64,000 bases of DNA from Floccularia luteovirens (lineage: Eukaryota > Basidiomycota > Agaricomycetes > Agaricales > Squamanitaceae): contig VSJF01000001.1 in NCBI GenBank assembly GCA_009739215.1, forward strand, positions 2,542,001 to 2,606,000. Reading direction: 5' to 3'. The notes under the pieces are model-generated. The model saw nothing but the letters and a program-made list of their open reading frames with translations, was not told where the DNA came from and made no database searches. Shown piece after piece: positions 33,870-46,146 of the stretch; the stretch's first letter is position 1; each line of letters begins with the position of its first letter. Both the position numbers and the translations under genes were made by a program.

Positions 33870-34390
33870 CCCTTGTCCGACACAGAGCTATCAGGGACTT
33901 CACTACCAGGAGGTGTACAGCAATTAACAAGCACGTTCTTGGATAAAGGAATAACGTTTTGCAGAATAGTAGCCTCCTAGTCGGAGGCTGGCAAGAAATG
34001 ACATAGGAGTTGAGCGTGTGTATTACGTAATATTAGATGTTTCAAAATATAAATGTGGGCTCGCGGGTCCACCTTTCTGACATTGACAAAGGAGTCGGGA
34101 TGGAGACTGTGCATCATTTTTAGAACTCTTCCAAGTTCCAAGGCCTCCTGTACCATCTGACCTGAAATGCAGCACTAATACCAAACAACCCAGTCGTGTC
34201 CATCTTGAGGCGAGTGGACGTTCGTTTGTCCAGCTTGAGCAACTGCAAATACATACTCTTACCATCTCCGAGTCGCATGACATTGCTTGGGCTCGTAGTC
34301 TTCTACAGTCGCATGGCCCTTCGCCTCCGCTCTTCTCAGAATATTAGGATCCGGTCTGTTTAGAAAGGCTCGCTCCGGAATACATTAACT
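33870..34390. other. Spacer with first copy of a short direct repeat
   Basis: No gene supported. At 34021-34060 lies a segment beginning with the 12-bp palindrome TATTACGTAATA, followed by ATGTTTCAAAA and AAATGTGGGCT. A close copy lies at 36472-36520, so the pair brackets the kinase-like remnant. Confidence 0.5.
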
Positions 34391-35931
34391 CAGAAAACGA
34401 GTCCTGCTCTTATTTCAGTATTGCAATTCTTGGACCTGCTCTCACAGCTGCCACCTTTCTCTATTGCCAGCATCGAAGTATTGCCACTGTAAAACATCCT
34501 AAAGGCCCATGGAAGCTGCAGGACACGTCAACCCATGGCAGTCAGGGGCGGGCTAATCGGGTTCTCATGCGCACAATCGATGTGGCTCAACGGCGAATGA
34601 CTCAAGCTGCTGTCGTTTGCGAATGCAAAACAGCTCACGTTTGCAACAGTGACGGGATGATCGGTAGTACTCATGTGGAGAGCATTGCAACACTACAACA
34701 TCTCCTAATCTGGTTTAACGAATGCGGAGGAATCATCCCTATGGATCCCTTAGGTACCTCAGTGCTTGAACGACTACATGGCATGCTAAATTGGTATAAT
34801 CAACCATGGCAGTGCAAGATTCAGAAGTTTTTTTCTTCAAGTACGACCTTTGAGTTCGATCAGATTGAATAACTGTATTGACAAAATCTGATTAGATATG
34901 GCATCAGTTGAACACTCACAAGAGCCAGCATGGCATCTTGTTCAATGAACGCGAGTTCTTTCTATGTTGCCGTCGCGATGGCGCTCTTGCAATTTCGAGG
35001 TTATACTACTGCGGTTTCACGCAACTCGACCAGTGTGGTGCCATGATGGTTGAACTGACATATTTCCTAGCACATGCAATGTGCATGCGGTTCCCTGGTG
35101 ACGAATATGAGCCATACCGATCTCCACAAGATGCCACTGGGTTAGTAATGTCTTTGCCACTGACTGATTATGAGTTATATCTGTCAGGAAATGGTGATGT
35201 TCAGGGCCTGAGTAGGCAAGCGAGCGACTTGACAATAAAAGAGGATGATTTCTCGGTTGGTCATGGTTATTAGCAATCCAATCTTTGGACTCACTGATAT
35301 GCTAGATAACTCAGAACATACATCGATCTGTCCTTGATTATGATATACCAGCACCAAAATACCTTGTCTTCGCCACCTCAGGGGTTTTATCACCACAACT
35401 CTTGTTAACTCCTCTCCCCCAAATATCACAACTAAATCAGACTGCTGTTCTTACAGATTTTGTTCATCACGGGGAGCGGTCTGATCTGTTTCGTGGACAC
35501 CTCGGTGACCATAGCATAATTGCCAAGATAGCGACAGAAGGGTCGGAAAAATGTCTCCACCTCGAGTTTACTGTATACCAACAACTCTCTCCACTCCAAG
35601 GACAGGTCATTCCGCGGTGTTACGGCCTTTTCCAAATCGCAACATTTGCTACGGTTCTACTGACTGAAGATTGTGGAAAATCTATCAGGTCGTTTCAGGA
35701 GTTGTTACCAGAGCAAAAGTATATTTTTCTTCAATACTGTGGCTCATGTTATGCTTAAGCTTTGATTGGTATAGGTCAATCCTAGCTCAACATGTTGCAG
35801 CAATTCATATACACATTTTCCACGGTGATCTCGAGCCTCGGAATGTTTATTGTCGGATTCCGGGCATGTCTCCATCATTGACTTTGAGATGTCTGAAGAC
35901 CACAGTTGCGCAGGTGATCAATGTGGAGAAA
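34391..35931 (+). pseudogene. Degenerate protein kinase-like gene
   Basis: Remnant of a fungal gene with a kinase-like C-terminus. Exon-like pieces include ATVKHPKGPWKLQD, TLQHLLIWFNECGGIIP, HGILFNEREFFLCCRRDG and MRFPGDEYEPYRSP. A lobe follows with SDLFRGHLGDHSIIAKIA and GQVIPRCYGLFQIATFATV, then the catalytic-loop-like HGDLEPRN and a magnesium-loop-like HVSIIDFEMSEDHSC. HGDLEPRN and SIIDFE lie in different frames: one base is missing in the stretch 35843-35850 (GAATGTTTA). Past about 35931 the frame meets stops (the text after CAGDQCGE is closed), so the C-terminus is also lost. The HGDLxxxN/IDFE pattern is that of small-molecule or fungal-specific kinases (APH-like); a typical DFG is not present. 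I am fairly sure it is kinase-like and less sure of its limits. Confidence 0.5.
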
Positions 35932-36471
35932 TTTAAACATTCTTCACTTCTGCTGTTCACGGTACAGCATAATGTGCTAATGTCACGCGATGTGATTATG
36001 GTGTGATTTGACCTGTGTTATTTGACCACTGGGATTGGACGGCCTCATGAAGGACAGAGGGATCAACAGTTGCAATGTTTTCCAAGGGAGGATGTCAGCC
36101 ACATCCTACTGACTGAGTAAGTTGTTGGAGGTCCGTTATATACACCTGTACGGGAAAGACATTGCTCACACCCCCATGGGAGTTGTCAATGACAAGACAG
36201 ACAAGAACAAGAATGTTGTTCCTGATGGACACTTGGCCTTAAGCCTTAGTATCGTGTAGTTGAAGATCTGCTCAATTAACCACCCTAAGGCCCGCAGAGC
36301 AAGTTGTAAAGGTCTTTTAAAGGCGTATAGACCATTGTTAGTTTGTAGGTTGGTACCGTGAGGTTGACACAAACTGATAAATAACTACTTTGATACAAAC
36401 TCAACGGTGTTAATAGCAAGTTAGTAGCATCCTATGTATCATAGCGTCCGTGCACAAAGGACGGCCTTGCT

Positions 36472-36520
36472 TATTACGTAATATTACATATATATGTTTC
36501 AAAAAACAAATGTAGGCTTG
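36472..36520. repeat. Second copy of TATTACGTAATA-led direct repeat
   Basis: TATTACGTAATA then ATGTTTCAAAA and AAATGTAGGCTTG, matching 34021-34060 apart from a few substitutions and a small insertion. It sits 28 bp upstream of the SKI2 start codon, inside what should be its promoter. Confidence 0.6.
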
Positions 36521-36547
36521 TTCTGTGTCCGCTGGCCGTGTTCGGCG

Positions 36548-39500
36548 ATGGATTTAACATGTTTGAGAGATCTCGTTAATCATGTCGCGCACCCCGACTC
36601 TGACAATTCTGTGAAGGTTTTGCAAGCTTTTGGCCCTTCGGGTTTGCCATCGACAGAAACAGTTCAACATGAAATAGAAAAAAAACTGCTACTTCCCCGA
36701 CATTCCTTGCCCAAACATTTATTGCCATCTTATCAAATGTATGATTGATTACAGCTCAGGTGTCCATGTATCTAACACGACATGAAGTCACTGGAAGCAG
36801 CCTATATCAATTCCCAGCCTTCTAGCACATGAACCTGCGCCGCCTCCGACTAATTTGAACTTTGTGCGTACTGGTCTCGATGGCCGGGTTACGGGCTATG
36901 TGGAGGTAGCAACCTAGCTACTTTGGTAAAATTTAGTATTTATGAGTTTTATAGTTGCCAAATGCGCATGTACTTTCTGGCCTTACTTCGACCTCTCTCG
37001 ATCGCGCTCCTGGTCCTTCCAAAAACTTTGTACGAGGAAAATCAGGTTATGTCCCATTCTGGCCGGGGGGTCTTGCAAACACATTAGACCAATATCAAAG
37101 GAATAAAGACTATGCCCTAAAGCTGAGAAAGGTTCCACCAGGCTTCCAACGGGGTCTACGCCTGCTAGATGACAGATCGGATGATGAAGTATTTGATTAT
37201 AAGGAAGAAGGAAATGGTGATGATTCCGAAAATGTAAGGACATGTAATTCTATACAGAGATCAACCTGCTTACTTCTAATAGTATGCCCCTGACGAAGAG
37301 AATGATTATGTGGAAAGCAACAGCCTGGAAATTGACGATTTATTACCTACTTCAGTAAGTAGTTCGATCTATATATCGGAAAAGGGCTCACTCGAACATC
37401 TTTAACACCAGAAATCACATCTGAAGCCAGTGAAAAAGTCACATGCGATATCAAGACAGCTTGTTGGTGTTCGTCGAGACTGGGCTCACGTTATCGATGT
37501 CAATACCCCTCTATCCAATTTCCACGAACTGGTACCAGATATGGCACACAAGGTGATTAACTTAGTTCTTAGTACGCTAAGTCAAGTGATCAAGACTTTC
37601 CACAGTATCCTTTCGAACTAGACACCTTCCAGAAACAAGCAGTATATCACCTGGAAATGGGAGACTCAGTCTTTGTTGCGGCCCACACTTCAGCAGGAAA
37701 AACAGTTGTTGCTGAATATGCCATAGCTCTCGCAGAAAAGCACATGACGCGGTAAATATTTTTGTAAATTTCTCTCGTCTGTCCAGTATCCTAACATATG
37801 TCAAAGAGCTATCTATACATCTCCCATAAAAGCTCTTTCTAACCAGAAATTTCGAGATTTCAAACAAACTTTCTCTTCTGGCTCTGTTGGGATACTAACT
37901 GGCGATGTACAGATCAATCCAGAAGGTAGTTGCTTGATCATGACGACAGAAATCTTGAGGAGCATGTTATATAAAGGTGCTGACCTCATTCGCGATGTTG
38001 AGTTCGTGATCTTTGACGAGGTTCATTATGTTAATGATGCCGAGGTTCGCGATTCCCATTATTCCGTTACTCATATTGAACAAATTTAGAGAGGAGTTGT
38101 ATGGGAAGAAGTTATTATCATGCTTCCAGATCATGTCAATATTATACTTTTATCAGCAACGGTCCCAAATACAAAGGAATTCGCTGACTGGGTCGGGTAA
38201 GTCAACTTCAGATGTAACAACAACAGCTACTGCATGTTCATACAGACGGACTAAGAAGAAGGACATATACGTAATCTCGACTCCTCAGCGTCCTGTACCA
38301 CTGGAACACTACCTATACGCAGGGCGAGACCTGTACAAAATTGTTGATGCAAATAGAAATTTCCTTGCATACGGGTGCGTCATATTTTAGTGTAACACGT
38401 ATTGATTGTGTCGAACTTGCTATGCAGGTATAAAGATGCAGGTGAAGCACTGAAACGCAAACAAGACAAGGAGCGAGAAGCCGCCGGCCTACAACCTGTG
38501 CAACGTGTGGGTGCAAGAGGCGCGGCTAACACACAACGTGGTCAACAACGGGGGTCTCCGTCAAACAGAGGTGGTCGCGGAACTGGTCCTGCGCCCAGGG
38601 GAGGTAGCTCGGCTGCAAGGACGATGCATATGGCTACTGACAAGAACTTGTACGTACACCTTCTGGGCCACCTACGGAAAAAATCTCTTCTTCCCGTGGT
38701 TGTCTTCACATTATCGAAAAAACGTTGCGAAGAAAATGCTTCGACCCTTACAAATGCTGACTTATGCACCTCGGTTGAAAAGAGTGAAGTACATGTTGCC
38801 ATAGAGAAAGCATTAGCCAGATTGAAAGGTTGGATCTGATTTTTTTAAGACTAGTATAGGTGTTGAAACTTCACGGCAGGCTCGGATAAGAAGCTTCCAC
38901 AGATAACACGGGTTCGCGATCTACTCTCCCGAGGGATTGGAATACATCATGGTGGTTTATTACCCCTGGTGAAGGAGGTTTGTTCATTTTTCCACATCCC
39001 ACTATAATTCTCCTAACTGTTAGCCAGCTCATCGAGATTTTGTTTGCAAGAGGTTTAGTTAAAGTCTTGTTCGCGACGGAAACATTTGCTATGGTATGAT
39101 AAGCTCATTCATTCCTATTTACTCCTTTGTTTAACGTCTGGCAGGGTGTTAATATGCCCGCGAAATGTGTAGTTTTTTCAAACATTCGTAAACATGATGG
39201 TAAAAGCTTCCGTGATATACTTCCAGGGGAATATACTCAGATGGCTGGTCGAGCTGGTCGGCGTGGACTCGACTCGACAGGGACGGTTATTATTGTTGCT
39301 AATGACTCATTACCCGAAGTGCGACTAAATTTGTGCAACCAGATTTGTAGCTGATCCAGGTTTCTAGCAAACTGCACTTCATACCATGATGTTAGGGAAA
39401 CCGGGGAAACTGTCATCGCAATTCCGCCTAACATACAATATGATCTTGAATCTGCTCCGCGTGGAAGCCCTCAAAGTAGAAGAGATGATAAAAAGAAGCT

Positions 39501-41314
39501 TCTCAGAAAATGCTTCACAACGACTACTTCCCGACCAACAGAAAAAAGTCGTAGAGGTGCGTATATTGAAGATTTCATAATAATGCATTTTTTGACTGCC
39601 TGAAGAGTGAGAAATTGCTCTCTTCGATACCAAAACTCGATTGTGCAATTTGCGAGGTTGACATAGAAATTCTTTACGACCAAACGGACTGATATTGTGG
39701 ATATGAACCAAAAGTTACTAGAAATATCATTGGCAACCCCGCGTGGCGCCAAAATCCTTACAGCAGGACGAGTCGTTGTTTTAAGGGACGAGGTACAGTA
39801 GTAGGAGGTACCTTTATCTGCCAATCTAACTTTTACCTTGGCAGCACTTCTGCAAAGGAAACCTTGCAATCGTTTTGAAACAGACGCCAATTCCTGCCAT
39901 AGATTCCAATCTGCGCAAGAAGCTCAAAACATATTTTGTATTGGCAATGGTTGATTCCGAAACCAAAAACAGACAAGGAGGTGATATTGAATATTCTCGA
40001 GAATTATTGATATATATTTATCCTTTAATCTAACAGATGCCAATCCGCGGGTAATTGAACCTTTGTGGCCCTACGACATGAAAGCACTAGCAGTCGATGA
40101 TCCTGTATACGAGCTAACTTCGGTTCCCTTGACCAGCATCAGCTACATAACAAATCGAACGGTCAAAGTGAGCCTCTTCAGCTGCTCTGTGAACAGAACA
40201 ATGACTACTTTAATGTATAGGTTGAAGTTGACAGTATTGTGGATCGTCACCTGATATCCCGCATGCGTGAGGGTGTGGCCATTATGAGGGAACTTGTGCA
40301 AGAATGGTCGTCTGTCGGCAACATTCCAGAGGTTGAATGGGACCGAATCCGTGCATTCGAATTTCAAGAAATTCTTCGTTCTCGAAACTCAGTGACCAAA
40401 AAGCTTTCAAACAAACGATGCCTTGGATGCCCAGACTTTGCAGAGCATGTATGTCTTTCATAAATATGCGCATTACGAATACTGAGGCGTTTTAGTATCT
40501 GGTTTTGCATGGCGAGAAAGTGTTGAAAGCTAATATTGCCAGTCTGAAGCTTGCTATATCGGACCAAAATCTTGATTTGATTCCGGACTATGAGCAAAGA
40601 GTGGATGTTCTCAAAGAGCTGAAATTCATTGATGAGAATTCGACGGTACTATTGAAGGGACGAGTAGCTTGTGAGGTAATTAATTCAAGTTATCCTCGAG
40701 ATCCATTATTAAACAAATTACAGATAAATTCGGCAAATGAACTCATCTTGACAGAACTAATTCTGGAGAACACGCTGGGTGCTTACGAGCCAGAGGAGGT
40801 TGTTGCTTTACTGTCCAGTTTTGTTTTCCAAGAGAAAACGAATGTAGAGCCGGCTATTCCAGCAAAACTAGAAACGGGCCGGGATGCTATCCTTGCTATC
40901 AGTGACAGGGTGGGCCAGGCACAGGATGCACACAAAGTATCTGCAGAAGAATTTCGCTCCACGTTGAATTTTGGATTGGTCGAGGTTGTTTATGAATGGG
41001 CAAAAGGAATGGTATGTAAATACCTACCTCAATGGGACAACTCACTGACTTGTATAATCGCTAGCCATTTGAACAAATAACGGCCTTGACCGATGTAGCA
41101 GAAGGTACGATAGTTCGGGTCATCAATCGCTTGGATGAAACATGTAGAGAGGTTAGGGATGCTGCCCGTGTGATCGGGGATGCTGAGCTATTCAAAAAGA
41201 TGGAAGAGGCCCAAATAAAAATCAAACGTGATAGTAAGTGATATCAGCTGATCATATATTGATTGTACGAGCTGACTATTTCCAGTTGTATTTGCTGCGA
41301 GTCTCTACTTCTGA
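36548..41314 (+). CDS. SKI2: Ski2-type DExH RNA helicase
   Basis: Helicase of the cytoplasmic Ski complex that feeds RNA to the exosome for 3'-5' decay. N-terminal region: [19 protein letters not shown] and [15 protein letters not shown]. Helicase core: Q-motif [15 protein letters not shown], Walker [46 protein letters not shown] box [15 protein letters not shown] in [15 protein letters not shown], then [29 protein letters not shown] and [12 protein letters not shown]. The arch insertion follows, then the C-terminal DSHCT domain ([57 protein letters not shown]) ending VFAASLYF. A low-complexity Arg/Gly-rich stretch ([15 protein letters not shown]) sits between the two RecA lobes. Start at ATG 36548 ([14 protein letters not shown]); about 18 short introns. 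All helicase residues needed for ATP hydrolysis are intact. Confidence 0.96.
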
Positions 41315-41429
41315 TGTTTTGATGTGTTTACTTCATTACCATTAGAACGACGTAATACTAGTATGTTACAACTTACAACATTCGTTATATCATTGATCAA
41401 AGTAATTACATGCAACACGTCCCCTCATC

Positions 41430-43083
41430 ATGGCGAAACCTCCTACTAGCGACCCTCAATTACCGCTGTTCTACAATCCTTCTGATGACCATATGGATGA
41501 TTCTGATATCTCTGTTCACAACCCTCGAAAGCGCGCTCGGCGGTCATCCGAGTCCGATGAATCTAGTAGCATGCACTACGATTGGACTGATGACGGTCGT
41601 CCCAAGACTAGAAGAGTAAACCCTCAACGACTTGCTGTTCGTCTTGGCCCGGACCTTGTGGCTGAGATGGAGGCTCTTATCATGCCAGGAGCCAAAATGC
41701 CTAATTTTACTATACGCAAAGACTTTCAAGAACGCTACAATGTCGATCGAAGGCACATATACGATTACTTTCATTCAAGAGGTATTACAACTACGTCAGA
41801 AATTACTTAATACTGAAATTTGTTGAAGGTCTGCGAGTTGCTAAAGAAGATAAGCATAGTAATCTGACCAGAGGCAGGGCTGCAAAAGCCTTACAACAGC
41901 AACAACAGCAACAACAACAACAACTCGAACTTCAGGTAGAATATATGCGCATTTTTTTTGAATTGTAAACATCAGTTTTTAGGCATCTGCTCGAAAAGAA
42001 GCGGATGAAGCGAATACCTCACTCCTAACCCAGGACTGCACAAACTATAAAGCCACACTATTCTCTATTACTAGACGGCCTACCAAGGTTTCACAAGGTA
42101 AAAAACCTCGCAAGGCTCCAGTGGTAAAATCTACTTTCTCTGGACCCGACGTATGCTCTCGTGGAAAAAAGATTCTGAGGACATCCACCAAGAAGCGTGC
42201 GCTCGCCGTAATTGATACAAACGCGGACAACAAGTCTGATCCTTTAAATGATCCTATTCGGCGTTCATCAACACCTCCAACAAATATTGAGGATTTACCC
42301 ACTGAAGACTCGACTACTGATGTCCCGTTCATTGAAGATTCTTTGCGCGTACCCCCGATTAAAGAGCTTTGCCCTGATATATGGACTTGCTATGTTGAAG
42401 AACTTGAATTTTTCCACTCGCTAGTTGATTTTTCTGAGCTTGAATCTGGTCAAGATATCATGCAAGCATCATGTTATATGTCTCTTGCTGACGAGCATTC
42501 TTTAACGCAAAAAGAGCGCTACGAGATCTATACTATGATAGATGCAAATATTCCTTCTTCGCAAGGAATTGAAGAATCGACAGGAACATACTTCAGTTAT
42601 ATGAAGGAAAGGTCGTGGCTGTACTTCGATCGCATCATTCAAAACAGCCGAACCGTTGCGGGTATCCCAGAACGACGAAATCCAAGTGAGCGCGCCTCTC
42701 TGTTTCCTGAAGACAGCACGGATCCTGGCAATGATGATTACAACTTGCGAAAATGGCTAAGCTTTGACAACAAAACACAAGGGTCTAACACAGGATCTCA
42801 AATTGGCAGTGACATACAACTTCTCGGTTCCCGTAATCCGGTGGAGGCTACACCAGAGCCTGCTAAACCGATATCAGACTTTGTACTGCCCCCGACTACA
42901 GTAAATTGCGATGTCCTCGACATCTTGATTCAGAAACACGATCATACGAATAAACCACCTCAACTGAGGGATTGTTTCGAAACGCCCAAAGTAGTATCTA
43001 TTTTACCTTACAACAGTTACAGGATTTACTTTAACGGTATTACAGAATTATCCGAAATCAGAACTTGCCCTGAAAGATTTTAA
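41430..43083 (+). CDS. Homeodomain-like protein with polyglutamine tract
   Basis: Probable nuclear DNA-binding protein of a basidiomycete-type group. N-terminal basic stretch NPRKRARRSSESDESS could be a nuclear localisation signal. The region from about residue 60 (RLAVRLGPDLVAEMEALI) through FTIRKDFQERYNVDRRHIYD to YFHSRGLRVAKED has the three-helix layout of a homeodomain. The recognition helix reads HIYDYFHSRGL, where canonical homeodomains have WFxNRR: Trp48 is Tyr, Asn51 is Ser and Arg53 is Gly. A run of ten glutamines and an acidic, Ser/Pro-rich C-terminal half follow, with CPDIWTCYVEELEFFHSL and QKERYEIYTMIDANIPSS as the most ordered-looking parts. Two introns (GTATTACA...GAAG and GTAGAATA...TTTAG) are clear. 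It is not a mating-type HD1/HD2 gene, because those keep WFxNRR. Confidence 0.65.
41894..41923 (+). repeat. CAA/CAG repeat encoding ten glutamines
   Basis: Ten consecutive Gln codons in mixed CAA/CAG, directly after the homeodomain-like region. Mixed codons make it less prone to slippage than a pure repeat. Confidence 0.9.
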
Positions 43084-43388
43084 AAGCGTACCATCAGTCA
43101 TTCTAGATGCCATGATGAGAGATCGCCCCTGCCTTCACCGTGCTCTTTCGATCAGCTCCCCACATACTAGAATGAGGTCTTCGTCTGCCAGAGGCGGAAT
43201 ATGATATACAATAGATCGTGGATTCCCGTAATGTATGAGTACCCGAAGACAATTGTCCTAATTTGTTCGCGACACCTGATAGGATCTTGTATATATTGCT
43301 ATGCTACTACTTCGCTTTGTGTATACACCGGGATATTAATGTAATAAGCCCTACAAATCCAAGTTGGTCACATGTGCAATGACGTGTT

Positions 43389-44367
43389 TCAGATTGTATA
43401 GGACTCCATGCATCCACAGGAACAGATAATTGTATTTGCTGGAATGTTCCTGTTATTAATCATTGCGGTCGTGTCATAATTGCGTTTGACCATTGGGGTT
43501 AAGAGGTGGTTGTGATTTGATGGGATATCGGACCAGATTGGAGAAGATGATGCTGTTGTACATGGATAGTGATCAAAGGAAAAAGATGATACTTTAGAAG
43601 AGTTTGGTTCTGGGATATCGGACTCCGGCTGATGCGGATGTTGCGGTTCTTCATAGGCAGATGCGAGCTCTGAGATACTTATGATTGGTATTCGCCGTGA
43701 AGGACGCGGTTGGTGTAACTTTAATGGGGGTTGAGAATTGGACACTGGTGAAGAAAAGCATGATGATGATGATGATGATGAAGGTGATGAAGGCGGTGAG
43801 AGTGATTCATTTTTAGGTTGGGCAGGAAATGGATACATGAATGCTGATGAGATGAATTGGGTATCATAAGAAGGTGATGGGTATGAATAGAACTGATTAC
43901 TTGGGATGTGTTCATAGAAGGAACTAGATTTGAATGGGGGGTAGATATCCATCGGACTGGAGTACCAGTGCAGACCCTGCTCATCCTCAGATGGAAATGA
44001 GCACTGAATTGCTGACGAACGAAGTTGGGAAATAGGTGGATATGTCTGTGCATGCTCCTCCAATGAACGTGGCCACGGAGGAGAGGGCGAGCTGGAGAAG
44101 TCTAGTTCTCCAGCTATCAAGGTAATCCATCATCCTGTCTTCCTCTTGCGGGCATTCTCTTTGCCAGTAGAGAGGCGGTGTTATTATAGACTGAGGTGAT
44201 TTCGAAGTTTGCGAGTTACGAGAGATCCTTTGTCTTGGTACATCAGCGCGGATGGACAACTGGGATGTATTCCTTTGTCGCATATATGGATTGAATCTTG
44301 TAGGAATGTCTTCGGTTTTCGACGGTTTGTGAGGGAAACATATTTTAGGAGTAGAGCCACAATCCAT
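43389..44367 (-). CDS. Hypothetical Ser/Pro-rich protein
   Basis: No family recognised. The first exon starts at ATG 44367 (MDCGSTPKICFPHKPSKTED). The only splice that keeps an open frame uses donor GTAACT in the codon context ISRN and acceptor GATAG just before GGAGAACTAG near 44112. This joins to ELDFSSSPSPPWPRSLEEHA. The second exon is rich in Ser, Pro, Tyr and Phe (QFYSYPSPSYDTQFISSAF), carries a serine run from a GAT repeat, a short ordered-looking stretch RRIPIISISELASAYEEP, and ends ANTIICSCGCMESYTI. The composition suggests a disordered regulatory protein. It converges with the homeodomain-like gene, 305 bp between stops. The exon junction is the weakest part of the model. Confidence 0.5.
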
Positions 44368-46146
44368 GGTCTAATGATGTCGAGGCAATCGTTGAATGTC
44401 TGGTTGGATGAGGGGAAAGAAAACTGCCTGTGGCACATGCATCATGGGTCTTTTGTATTACAATGGCAGGGTAGTACTCACTGTGGGGCTAAAAAAGAAA
44501 ATAAGTGAAACGTCGGATGGGGATTATTGAGTCAATTAAGTTTGAAGGTGCAAGGGCCAGATGCCGAGCGTCCTTTGTATAGCGGATTGGGGATGACAGA
44601 CGAGAAAGAATGAAAAGATGTCAGTGGGACGGCCTTATATCACCAATTTGAAGCGCTGGTTGTCGTGGAGCGGGCATCCTTTCTTGTGCCCAGCCTGAAG
44701 AAGACATGTGTTATGTAGCAAAGTTAATTTTGTATGGCGCATGCGGCGTTGACCATTAATCAGGTACACCACGTTCTTGATTGGTTGAGCTGTATTGGGA
44801 ATCTAGATGGAATGGCAACCTTGGAACAGATGTGAGCTGCGGGGTCATTTAAAACTGGTAAGAACTTGTCAAAATGATGTATCGGAGCCTAACCAATGTC
44901 AGAGTATCAGGAGATCAGAAGAATTCAGAATTCAGAACAATATTCCGGAGAAAGTGCCCGCAGGCAACGCCACTTGCATATGAATTGAAATATTACCCGT
45001 TGCATGATGTATACATAAAGGTGTTTCAGGGTGAGAGAATAAGACAATGGCATTCGGTGAATGAAAGGCTTGTCAAGCCTGCTTTCAGCAAAGGAGGTTA
45101 TGCTATAAATTACTATACAACAATCCCATCACTTTTGATGGACCTTCTCTGCCATACACCGTTGCACTGGGTACTGTTTGTAGTCACACAAGTACCACAG
45201 TTCATTTTCACTCGTTGTAGCCTTCCTAGATTGGTTCATATTACAGATATCAATCAATGTTCTTACAATTCGGCTGTTTTGTGGGGATGTACGGGAGCTA
45301 GCCGTGTGTGCCAGAGCATGTCGTAAATATTCAAATCAACACACCATCTACCTGATTTTCACTACACGCAAGGCCTAGCATGTTCAGGCTTCATCAGAAA
45401 TGTCAAAACAAACTGATATCAGGATGGATATCTCCCGCGCTGTGAAATGATGGAACATTTAACAACTTTCAAAAATACCTTCTATATGTATCTATATCAC
45501 ACACTTCACATATGGTTCTTGACACAACAGCTGCTTCAATCATACCACTTGATCATAGACAGGTGGCCGCCTTGCTCCGCGGTGCGCACAACTCGTGCTG
45601 TGTCAGCACACCCCCTTTACCAGCCTTCAAGCTTTCAAATGCATAATTAATTATTGATAAATCGGCTTGTATGAGAAAAAAATTACTCTATATGTATGAT
45701 CATGATTCGGGCTTGAAGGCGATGATTGAGCCACACTTGCGACCGGTTTCGATAGCAGCATTGAAGATGCTTACAACAAATATGTTTATGTGAGATCAGG
45801 ATGCAACCAGGTACATCTAGTTTGTCTTTTTTTGAAGCTTGTGGGCGGCTTGGATGCGGTTGATATTAACTTAGGGGTAATCGTCCCACAGCATCAAACG
45901 TACGATTATACCATACAGCTAAGGCTATGCATGGAACGCCTCAGCGTTTCTTGCAGTACAGTATCATGCATCAGGTGATGCTCCTTTCACACATTCGTGA
46001 TCGGGCACAACTCATTTGATTGTACGTACCTCGCTGATAGTGAACGCCGGTAATACGATAGTGCTAAATTTACAGGGGTGGAGTGTGTAAGACCTTACAT
46101 TTTATAAATCCCAAGTTACATAAACCCATGCTCTACTCCAGCCTCG
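44368..46146. other. 1.8-kb intergenic region with a possible tRNA-dihydrouridine synthase relic
   Basis: No intact gene supported. A plus-strand frame at 44874-45326 carries no motif. At about 45829-45930 the plus strand reads KLVGGLDAVDINLG and then PQH, which resembles the substrate-binding block of Dus1-type tRNA-dihydrouridine synthases (DAVDINLGCPQ), but the Cys region is replaced by extra residues and no flanking Dus sequence could be found. The other strand of the same stretch can be read as a short C-terminal exon (NAAIETGRKCGSIIAFKP), which I cannot assign. Confidence 0.35.

Noticed and set aside
41430..43083. Possible A mating-type homeodomain gene
   Set aside because: Mating-type HD1/HD2 proteins keep WFxNRR in the recognition helix and occur as divergent pairs; this gene has YFHSRG and no partner.
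43721..44053. His-rich minus-strand frame (runs of HHHHH)
   Set aside because: It is the shifted reading of the GAT repeat in the Ser/Pro-rich gene, where the main frame gives a serine run.
44874..45326. 150-codon plus-strand open frame
   Set aside because: Looks protein-like in length but contains no motif, has no intron signals in an intron-rich genome, and sits in AT-rich spacer.
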